Below are positions 8,301 through 12,145 of a stretch of 12,145 nt of DNA, piece after piece. Positions within the stretch are counted from its first letter, which is position 1, and each line of letters starts with the position of its first letter. The notes beneath the pieces were generated by a model, which saw nothing but the letters and a program-made list of their open reading frames with translations, was not told the DNA's origin and did not search any database. This stretch comes from Bacteroidales bacterium (GTDB lineage Bacteria > Bacteroidota > Bacteroidia > Bacteroidales > P3). The position numbers and the translations under genes were made by a program. The stretch covers positions 1 through 12,145 of the forward strand of contig CAAGHV010000196.1 of the NCBI GenBank assembly GCA_900769785.1, read 5' to 3'.

Positions 8301-8378
8301 TGGGGTGCTATCTGCCGGAATTGCATACACCGACACACAAAATATAAGCCCCAATAAAGCGATAATTACCTTTCTCAT
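5367..8378 (-). CDS. Secreted M6-family metalloprotease with fibronectin-like domains and T9SS sorting domain
   Basis: This 1003-residue protein is built for secretion. Residues 1-19 are a signal peptide (MRKVIIALLGLIFCVSVYA). Residues 25-85 form the N-terminal domain common before M6 peptidases (KDGRMLTISLRGDEYLSW). The catalytic domain spans about 135-430 and carries H310-E311-FG-H314-VLG-LP-D320, the zinc-binding HExxHxxGxxD of immune-inhibitor-A-like proteases, plus a Met turn (FSLMHGG, M342). Two fibronectin-III-like repeats follow (about 529-626 and 628-728), each ending in an EFTT or SFTT strand, then Ig-like segments (about 740-910). The C-terminus is a type A T9SS domain starting at VPNPSTG (931-937) and ending KKIVIKK. 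It should be released or anchored at the cell surface and degrade host or dietary protein. A TTG at 8384 is open too; the ATG at 8378 is preferred. A TATCTTTG promoter box lies 53 bp upstream. Confidence 0.95.
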   Translation of the reverse strand: MRKVIIALLGLIFCVSVYAIPADSTPRTIKLKDGRMLTISLRGDEYLSWAKSLDGYTLLQSEKGEWVYARMDNDGNMVASDIMAADPAYRTNKENKALAKISKNLKFSETQLLARYQAKSGQVSTKSSFPLTGSPKLLVILVDFSDRVFSTTYSYWDTIASYPGATAGGATGSLRDYYYDNSLGALDLDVTVVGPCRMPQPLSYYGRQTSYGHDANVQRLVMDAINYADTAYNIDFTQYDNDDNDTLDNVHIIFAGIPQSTSGEADAIWPHKSILYNYTVVKDGVRVYTYSCSGEKKNTIIADGIGAMCHEFGHVLGLPDFYDTDGASATGEGVGLGDFSLMHGGCYNNDSRTPSGLCAVEREILNWHTHTELVEPAQIVMGNLADSNVSYKLTSANIKEYYILENRQKKGWDTYLPAEGMLIYHVDKNVGGWRLTGNNSNTLNCNPLHQGCYIVSANGDSSNYNASTSYPTMTNNRFSNRSTPASWSWYDAMGGYTGTSMIVKPITDITVVDTTFIQFKYMLLDTFPTIAIMSANNITSSAATLNANVLDTQRVNVTSRGVCWGTTSEPVLAEGNYMADTLIGEGAYSVRVTGLQRGTHYYARAYAINPYCTTYSTTTVEFTTLTGAPIMTSRSTSNITASSATLRGRIEDSVDAHVSRYGFMLSMNQAFDTINTPLMVYEANNLNNTNNFSYQLTDLTEYTTYYVRAFAENAYGIGMGTTISFTTAFEPIENNDISGAQTHCGLENRQPLEVEPLVGSEPTGRTAPYTYLWQYRTLSTSWADASGTNNEMNYAPGTLSDSTYFRRIVFSTGIYDTSNTVLIAINYSHGGNISFTSDTVNVNEKIGRLRIQNNKGDVVQWERKYEDNEWIVIAGSSTSIFDTLREAGNYSYRVKVQFGDCLPVYSTEKHIYAKGEVSILSAENDMEVSFVPNPSTGVFTIIASSDEIYNVKVLSMDGKVCYEETDVKISGKRMDLTNLPNGAYIINIVNDNTQVSKKIVIKK

Positions 8379-8430
8379 TGTCAAATATTTATATTTCTAT
8401 TTTAATAATTTCTTTAATCAAAATCGATTG

Positions 8431-8438
8431 CAAAGATA
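8431..8438 (-). promoter_or_regulatory. -7 promoter box of the M6 protease gene
   Basis: On the minus strand TATCTTTG matches TAnnTTTG exactly, giving an untranslated leader of about 45 bp. A -33 TTTG at the ideal 19-21 bp is not present; the nearest TTTTTG is 24 bp upstream, and CTTT sits at 20 bp. The box is therefore convincing but the upstream element is weak. Confidence 0.65.
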
Positions 8439-8659
8439 CACTTTTTTTTCCTAACATAAAAGCAAAAATATGTTACCGCACTATAGACTCTGAAAACCAA
8501 GTTATTCCACAAAACAAAATTATCTACACCACCTACTCCAAAATACATCACGATCCCGTTACATCTCCCTCACGAACCGGATAAAATTCCCTCACGATGT
8601 AAATAAATCTCCCCCACAAGAGAATTCCCTCGCCATAAAACACCCCAAAAACTACTTCT

Positions 8660-8690
8660 ACTAGACTACGAGTTGTTTGGTTTAAGGGTT
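8660..8690. repeat. 31-bp direct repeat, copy 1
   Basis: The block begins ACTAGACTACGAG and ends TTTAAGGGTT. It is identical over 31 bp to 8740-8770 and lies exactly 80 bp before it. The flanking bases differ on both sides. Confidence 0.95.
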
Positions 8691-8739
8691 TTAGGATAAC
8701 GGACTACAGCATTTTTTTAGACTATAAGTCAACGAGACC

Positions 8740-8770
8740 ACTAGACTACGAGTTGTTTGGTTTAAGGGTT
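8740..8770. repeat. 31-bp direct repeat, copy 2
   Basis: This is a perfect copy of 8660-8690. Its first part lies in an octamer array in which GAC/GTC triplets start at 8720, 8728, 8736, 8744 and 8752. Its last part leads into a heptamer array downstream. Confidence 0.95.
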
Positions 8771-8773
8771 AAT

Positions 8774-8811
8774 GTTTAATGTCGAAAGGCTAATGTCATA
8801 AGTCTAAAGGA
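8774..8811. repeat. Degenerate heptamer array (consensus ATGTCNA/AAGTCTA)
   Basis: The triplets GTT, GTC, GGC, GTC, GTC and GGA start at 8774, 8781, 8788, 8795, 8802 and 8809, a strict 7-bp step. The units read ATGTCGA, AAGGCTA, ATGTCAT, AAGTCTA, AAGGATT, followed by a T run. Confidence 0.75.
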
Positions 8812-8818
8812 TTTTTTA

Positions 8819-8850
8819 GGACCACGGTCAACAGACTACGGATTTTTTTT
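8819..8850. repeat. Degenerate heptamer array (GGACCAC / GGTCAAC / AGACTAC) ending in eight T
   Basis: GAC, GTC, GAC and GAT start at 8820, 8827, 8834 and 8841. The units are of the same type as those at 10374-10401, and the array ends in TTTTTTTT. The word AACGGACTACAG at 8699-8710 followed by seven T is a related, shorter instance. Confidence 0.75.
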
Positions 8851-8918
8851 GTCGAATGTCAAAAGTCAAAGGACGAAAGTCCGATTCCTTTAGTCGTTAG
8901 TCCCAAGTCCTTTGTCTG
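8849..8918. repeat. Ten-unit degenerate heptamer array (consensus WAGTCNA)
   Basis: GTC or GAC triplets start at 8851, 8858, 8865, 8872, 8879, 8893, 8900, 8907 and 8914, all 7 bp apart, and the missing position 8886 reads TCC. The units are TTGTCGA, ATGTCAA, AAGTCAA, AGGACGA, AAGTCCG, ATTCCTT, TAGTCGT, TAGTCCC, AAGTCCT, TTGTCTG. The array also holds the small hairpin GGAC-GAAA-GTCC (8871-8882). Confidence 0.85.
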
Positions 8919-8951
8919 GCGTAGCTTTAGCGTAGCCCCAGCGTAGCCATA
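8919..8951. repeat. Three tandem 11-bp units GCGTAGCNNNA
   Basis: GCGTAGC starts at 8919, 8930 and 8941. The units are GCGTAGCTTTA, GCGTAGCCCCA, GCGTAGCCATA. Sister words GCGAAGC occur at 9048, 9090 and 9101, the last two again 11 bp apart. Confidence 0.85.
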
Positions 8952-8990
8952 AAAAAACCTCCCCTCAAGTATTGCACTCAAGAGAAGGTT
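8951..8990 (-). terminator. Terminator of the aminotransferase gene
   Basis: On the minus strand a 15-bp stem (AACCTTCTCTTGAGT / ACTTGAGGGGAGGTT, with several G-U pairs) closes a 5-base loop GCAAT and runs into TTTTTTTATGG. It lies about 108 bp after the aminotransferase stop codon, beyond the octamer arrays. Confidence 0.8.
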
Positions 8991-9010
8991 TTGTAATTCT
9001 GTGAAGCCAT

Positions 9011-9038
9011 CCGTAATTCCGTAGATCCGTAAATCCGG
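9011..9038. repeat. Octamer array CCGTAANT
   Basis: The units CCGTAATT, CCGTAGAT, CCGTAAAT and a partial CCGG start at 9011, 9019, 9027 and 9035. Confidence 0.8.
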
Positions 9039-9058
9039 CGTCGCACAGCGAAGCACTC

Positions 9059-9107
9059 GTTGTCTTGTTGACTAGTTGTCTCGTAGTCTGCGAAGCGTTA
9101 GCGAAGC
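9059..9107. repeat. Octamer array GTTGWCTN followed by two 11-bp GCGAAGC units
   Basis: GTTGTCTT, GTTGACTA, GTTGTCTC and GTAGTCTG start at 9059, 9067, 9075 and 9083. Read on the minus strand they give CAGACTAC, GAGACAAC, TAGTCAAC, AAGACAAC, the same words that stand on the plus strand at 8726-8750. GCGAAGC at 9090 and 9101 then brackets the aminotransferase stop codon (9098-9100), so the final Leu-Leu-Arg codons overlap the repeat. Confidence 0.85.
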
Positions 9108-10338
9108 AATGCCTCTTTTATCTTTTCTACTATGTATCGTACATCGTCGTCGGTGACGTATGGACCGCTGGGCAAGCACATGCCTTTCTTAAACAGCCCT
9201 TCGCTTACACCATTAATGTATGCCGGATTGTCTTTATACACAGGTTGCTTGTGCATAGGTTTCCATAGCGGACGAGCCTCTATACCGGCTTTATCCAAGT
9301 AGATACGCAAAGCCTCTATGTTTGTGTTTGGTTCGCAGTCTGTATGAGCCGAAGCACCACCGTGCAATACATTGCCGGCACCGCCCACTGCTCCATTCAC
9401 CGTTTCGGCATAGGCCATCTCTTCGCCTTTCACCCTCCGCTTGGGTCTATCAATATAGTGTTCAGCCAATAGTTGCTGTCGTAGTCCGGCGATGGATTTT
9501 CTTGCAGTGCTATTCCCTCTATGCCTTTAAGCAACTCTTTATATAGTTCGCATACATGCTGATGATGTTTTATATGCTCGTCTGCCACCGTCATCTGTCC
9601 GCGACCTATGCCGGCACATATATTACTCATGCGGTAGTTGTAGCCTATCGTCTCGTGCTGGTAGTACGGATAAGCCTCGCGTGCCTGTGTGGCATAGAAC
9701 ATTATCTCCTGCTTAGCAGCATCGTCTTGGCATATAAGAGCCCCACCGCCCGATGTTGTTATCATCTTGTTGCCGTTGAACGACAGCACTCCATATCTTC
9801 CAAATGTTCCCAACACTCTGCCTTTGTATCTCAAGCCGAAGCCTTCGGCTGCATCTTCTATAACGGGTATATCATAGCGGTTGGCTATAGCCATTATCTC
9901 GTCTATCTTGTACGGCATACCATACAGTGCTACGGGGACGATGGCTTTTGGCTTCTTGCCCGTCTTGGCTATGCGGTCTTTTATAGCTTCCTCCAGCAAT
10001 GCAGGATCCATGTTCCATGTATCACGTTCCGAATCTACAAACACCGGAGTGGCACCAAGATAAGTAATGGGGTGACTTGACGCACAGAAGGTAAATGATT
10101 GTACCAGCACCTCATCGCCTGGACCAACGCCACACGCCAGCAACGCCAAATGTATGGCGGCAGTACCGGCACTGAGTGCCACTACCTTTTTACCCTCGCC
10201 AACAAAGGCCTCCAAATCGGCTTCAAAGCCATTAACATTAGGACTAAGAGGCACCACCCAATTGGTATCAAATGCCTCCTGTATAAATTTCTGCTCGTTG
10301 CCACTCATGTGGGCAAGGCATAGATATATACGTTTCAT
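9098..10338 (-). pseudogene. DegT/DnrJ/EryC1/StrS-family sugar aminotransferase, broken by one frameshift
   Basis: Two adjoining frames together encode a full-length (about 413 residues) PLP-dependent aminotransferase of the type that makes amino sugars for surface polysaccharides. The upstream part (10338-9430, 302 residues) holds LSAGTAAIHLAL (55-66), FTFCASSHPITYLGATPVFVD near 82-102, VIEDAAEGFG (159-168) with the cofactor-binding Asp, SFNGNKMITTSGGG with the Schiff-base Lys K191, and YNYRMSNI (233-240). It ends prematurely after ILIDPSGG. The second frame (through 9098) resumes with VKGEEMAYAE and holds IEARPLWKPMHKQPVY, LPSGPYV and DDDVRYIVEKI, the normal C-terminal half. One missing base near 9438-9446 explains everything: DPKRRVKGEE would be restored. 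The gene stands alone, with repeats on both sides. Status: pseudogene, phase variant, or assembly error. Confidence 0.9.
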
Positions 10339-10373
10339 TATATTATTGTGTTTTGATTATTTTTTATTTATTA

Positions 10374-10401
10374 GGACAACGGACTGCGGTCAACGGACTA
10401 C
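10374..10401. repeat. Four-unit heptamer array GGACWAC
   Basis: GGACAAC, GGACTGC, GGTCAAC and GGACTAC start at 10374, 10381, 10388 and 10395. The word AACGGACTACAG here is identical to that at 8699-8710, about 1.7 kb away on the other side of the aminotransferase. Both are followed within two bases by a T run. Confidence 0.85.
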
Positions 10402-10410
10402 AGTCTTTTT
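10382..10410 (+). terminator. Terminator-like hairpin within the heptamer array
   Basis: GACTGCGGTC (10382-10391) pairs with GACTACAGTC (10396-10405), with one mismatch and one G-U, around the loop AACG, and five T follow on the plus strand. No plus-strand gene lies upstream, so it may be a by-product of the repeat's internal symmetry. Confidence 0.35.
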
Positions 10411-10603
10411 AGGCAACATCTAAAAATTCTACGTTTCGGAATAACTGAAGGACTTTCTTTGAAACTTTTGTGTACTTTGACTTCGTCGATGTTGCTATCG
10501 CTCGAAACAGCTAATACTGAGGCATTGCTCTTTACTCGCTTAATCGCAACGTTGCGTTTTTTACCGAAATCTTTCTAAGAAAATTCCACAAATCACCTGC
10601 AAA

Positions 10604-10621
10604 GCAATTTTTAGAAATTGC
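10604..10621 (-). terminator. Hairpin at the 3' end of hipA, possible terminator
   Basis: A perfect 7-bp stem GCAATTT / AAATTGC with a 4-base loop directly abuts the hipA stop codon. On the minus strand only three T follow, so termination would be weak. It may instead protect the transcript end. Confidence 0.4.
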
Positions 10622-11740
10622 CTATTGTAAATTCAAACAAGTTATATCTTTACAATTTGACCTCACTTGTTCAATAATTTCTTTGCACCGCTTATCAGAT
10701 AATTTATTCTTAACTCCAACTACAATCATATCATTTAATGTTGGATGTCCTGTACCATTTATAGATGTTGCATGCTCTCCATTATACCCTTCGACACATC
10801 GTGTCAAATCATAAGCTGGAGACAAATGCCATTTCCATTTTTTATTCGAATCTTTTTTTATCAAAAAACTAAAGTTCTTACAATGGTCATCTTTATTACC
10901 TGTTAGATAATTAAAAACCATCCTTCTATACATTTCTTCTACATAACTCTTATCTTGAGTAAGATACCCCGTAAGTGCTAGAAGATTGCCATAATCTAGA
11001 ATAGGATTAGTCAATGATACACAAAGCAAACCACCCGCAGTTACAACATGTTGTCGTTCATCTCCCTCTATATCAAATCTCCGACTTGCAAAATACTTGC
11101 CATTTATAAGTTTTACATCTGGAATATTAATACCACATTTACGTGCTATTTCATTGTAATGATACTCCTGGATACCCATATCTTGTGGATCGTATGTGTG
11201 TCGAAATTTTACAAGCCAATGTCCTTCTGCATCCGAAAATACCACTTTGGGACGACATCCGCCACTATTACGACTATTAAACAAAAGTAAGTCAATATCT
11301 TCCATATTCTTTTCACTCAAAACTTCTAATGCTTTTTCTTGCAAAAAATCAAAATCATGTATCATTACATCTTTTACGATATTCGTTTTTGGTTCGTACG
11401 TCAAAGCACCCATACCACTTTCACCTACGATACTTAAGCGATCTATAGAAGATAAATTCCTATCATCAATACCTTCTTGCAAAAGCATTTTGTGGAGTAA
11501 ATACCTCCCATATCCATCTGGAAGACTATCCTCGAAAACTCCAAAGTTACCCCAAAATGGATTAGGCTTAGCAACATATAAGCCATTTTTCAACGGAAGT
11601 TCTAATGGCGAAACACTAAAACCATCTAGCAACCAATCCCTATTATATTCAAAAGCACATAGTTTGTTATCTAGTGTAAGAGAAAGACTTCCAACTTCTC
11701 TACCATGATATTTAACACAAAGTTTATCTATCCTATTCAT
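10622..11740 (-). CDS. hipA: HipA-type serine/threonine kinase toxin
   Basis: This 372-residue full-length HipA has the N-terminal couple domain (LSLTLDNKLCAFEYN, SVSPLELPL, WGNFGVFEDSLPDGYGR within 19-79) and the kinase core. Recognisable parts are SIVGESGMGALTYEP (103-117), the Gly-rich ATP loop NSGGCRPKVVF (158-168), the ATP-binding Lys K178 in WLVKFR, the catalytic loop GNKDDHCKNF with D284 and N289, and the metal-binding Asp D311 in SPAYDLT. In E. coli HipA phosphorylates glutamyl-tRNA synthetase, halting translation and causing persistence; the target here is unknown. All catalytic residues are present, so it should be active. It overlaps hipB by 4 bp (ATGA), the standard antitoxin-first coupling. 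In some HipA relatives the N-terminal domain is a separate gene, but not here. Confidence 0.95.
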   Translation of the reverse strand: MNRIDKLCVKYHGREVGSLSLTLDNKLCAFEYNRDWLLDGFSVSPLELPLKNGLYVAKPNPFWGNFGVFEDSLPDGYGRYLLHKMLLQEGIDDRNLSSIDRLSIVGESGMGALTYEPKTNIVKDVMIHDFDFLQEKALEVLSEKNMEDIDLLLFNSRNSGGCRPKVVFSDAEGHWLVKFRHTYDPQDMGIQEYHYNEIARKCGINIPDVKLINGKYFASRRFDIEGDERQHVVTAGGLLCVSLTNPILDYGNLLALTGYLTQDKSYVEEMYRRMVFNYLTGNKDDHCKNFSFLIKKDSNKKWKWHLSPAYDLTRCVEGYNGEHATSINGTGHPTLNDMIVVGVKNKLSDKRCKEIIEQVRSNCKDITCLNLQ

Positions 11741-12075
11741 AACTTAGAGGCTTTTTTCTTTTTGGAATTTTTGCGTATTTGTGTCAGCTCGTCCATTGTA
11801 CTATACTTCGGCGATGAAAAAATAGACTTCACCTCAGATGTATATTTTAATGACATGGCCAACAATATCAAATTCTTAAGTGATATCAATCCTTTTTGCT
11901 CAAACCTTGCAACATTTCCTAAAGGCACACCCGACATTTCTGATATTTCTTTTCTTGTCAAATTTTTCTCTATTCGTCTTTTGCGAAAATCATCTGCAAT
12001 ACCTTTGGCTATATCCTCAACATTATCGAGTGTATAGCTGTCCAAAAGTGATAATATATTATTAGCATCCTGCAT
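11737..12075 (-). CDS. hipB: HipB-type XRE-family antitoxin
   Basis: This 112-residue DNA-binding protein has a helix-turn-helix at about 30-75: RKRRIEKNLTRKEISEMSGV, then NVARFEQKG and SLKNLILLAMSL, the usual XRE/Cro layout with the recognition helix near PLGNVARFE. As the antitoxin it should bind and neutralise HipA and repress its own promoter. The C-terminus is very basic (KNSKKKKASK). It also has an N-terminal extension of about 25 residues (NILSLLDSYTLDNVEDIAKG). The TGA stop overlaps the hipA ATG. A TATCTTTG promoter lies 35 bp upstream with a palindrome next to it. Confidence 0.92.
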   Translation of the reverse strand: MQDANNILSLLDSYTLDNVEDIAKGIADDFRKRRIEKNLTRKEISEMSGVPLGNVARFEQKGLISLKNLILLAMSLKYTSEVKSIFSSPKYSTMDELTQIRKNSKKKKASKL

Positions 12076-12105
12076 TTTACTATAGATATTGATAATATTT
12101 AAATA

Positions 12106-12118
12106 CTTTGCAAAGATA
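12106..12118 (-). promoter_or_regulatory. hipBA promoter -7 box overlapping a 10-bp palindrome (putative HipB operator)
   Basis: On the minus strand TATCTTTG (12111-12118) matches TAnnTTTG. It shares five bases with the perfect palindrome CTTTGCAAAG (12106-12115). A repressor bound there would block the polymerase, fitting autoregulation by HipB. The -33 region falls near the window end and shows no clear TTTG. Confidence 0.6.
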
Positions 12119-12136
12119 CGTCTTTTCCGCGATATA

Positions 12137-12145
12137 AGATCGGAA
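12137..12145. other. Sequence identical to the start of the Illumina TruSeq adapter at the window end
   Basis: The last nine bases AGATCGGAA equal the first nine of the adapter AGATCGGAAGAGC. At a contig end this suggests untrimmed adapter rather than genomic DNA. By chance a given 9-mer would match at one position about once in 262,144. Confidence 0.55.

Larger units (their letters stand above)
8439..9097. other. Gene-free, repeat-rich intergenic region
   Basis: No reading frame here looks like a protein. The first 200 bp contain two CCCTCACGA words 22 bp apart (8567-8575, 8589-8597) inside a TTACATC...GATGTAA inverted pair (8559-8565, 8596-8602). From 8660 the sequence is mostly degenerate tandem words of 7, 8 or 11 bp, broken by runs of seven or eight T or A. 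The only ordinary element is the minus-strand terminator near 8951-8990. There is no RNA gene or CRISPR array that I can recognise. Confidence 0.8.
10339..10621. other. Intergenic region with repeats and a start-less open frame
   Basis: This 283-bp gap between hipA and the aminotransferase holds a heptamer array (10374-10401), a plus-strand hairpin with a T run (10382-10410), a minus-strand open frame without an ATG (10401-10574), a 12-bp palindrome CGCAACGTTGCG followed by six T (10545-10562) and a hairpin at the end of hipA (10604-10621). I found no TAnnTTTG box for the aminotransferase gene. Confidence 0.7.

Noticed and set aside
8376..8384. TTG start for the M6 protease
   Set aside because: The ATG at 8378 directly precedes a standard signal peptide (MRKVII); the TTG adds only two residues.
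8675..8698. Telomere-like TTTAAGGGTTTTAGG stretch
   Set aside because: The resemblance to eukaryotic telomere repeats covers about two units only, and the surroundings are bacterial.
8660..8770. Possible CRISPR array from the 31-bp repeat
   Set aside because: There are only two copies with a 49-bp gap that is itself made of related words, no array on either side and no cas gene in the window.
8859..9056. 65-residue minus-strand open frame in the repeat region
   Set aside because: Its sequence is entirely heptamer and 11-mer repeat plus the terminator hairpin, with no protein-like features.
9438..9446. Programmed ribosomal frameshift in the aminotransferase
   Set aside because: The present sequence CCCAAGC is not a proper X-XXY-YYZ slippery site, no downstream stimulatory hairpin is evident, and this family is normally encoded in one frame.

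Overview
The window looks like a contig from a Bacteroidota genome, most likely the order Bacteroidales. Three promoters carry the phylum's -7 box (TAnnTTTG), and one of them has a TTTG -33 box exactly 19 bp upstream. A 1003-residue protease ends in a type IX secretion (T9SS) sorting domain. The beta-lactamase is closest to the Bacteroides CepA/CfxA (class A2) type. A T9SS cargo argues against typical Bacteroides and for a Porphyromonas-, Paludibacter- or uncultured-type lineage. That placement is inference.

Layout. 1-3183 (+): three genes for exported proteins. They are the 3' end of an M23-peptidase-like gene, an exported protein usually annotated 'asparagine synthetase B' although it lacks that enzyme's chemistry, and a class A beta-lactamase whose start overlaps the previous stop (TAATG). 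A terminator shared with an opposing tRNA-Met gene closes the block. 3192-3309 (-): tRNA-Met(CAT) with a textbook promoter. 3370-8438 (-): a promoter, the M6-family T9SS metalloprotease, ridA, a terminator, a low-molecular-weight protein tyrosine phosphatase and a nucleoid-associated protein of the NdpA/YejK family. 8439-9097: about 660 bp without a gene, largely built of degenerate 7-, 8- and 11-bp tandem words, a 31-bp duplicated block, and the terminator of the next gene. 9098-10338 (-): a DegT/DnrJ/EryC1/StrS-type aminotransferase broken by one frameshift. 10339-10621: more heptamer repeats and an open frame that looks protein-like but has no start codon. 10622-12118 (-): a complete hipB-hipA toxin-antitoxin operon with an ATGA overlap, and a palindrome overlapping the -7 box.

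The most unusual part is the repeat landscape on both sides of the broken aminotransferase. GTC/GAC trinucleotides recur exactly every 7 bp over about ten units, octamer versions lie nearby on both strands, and an 11-bp GCGWAGC family runs over the aminotransferase stop codon. I cannot assign a function to it. Other points of note are a Phe where class A2 beta-lactamases carry His170, a strong terminator inside the ridA-phosphatase gene line, and the last nine bases of the window, which match the start of the Illumina TruSeq adapter.
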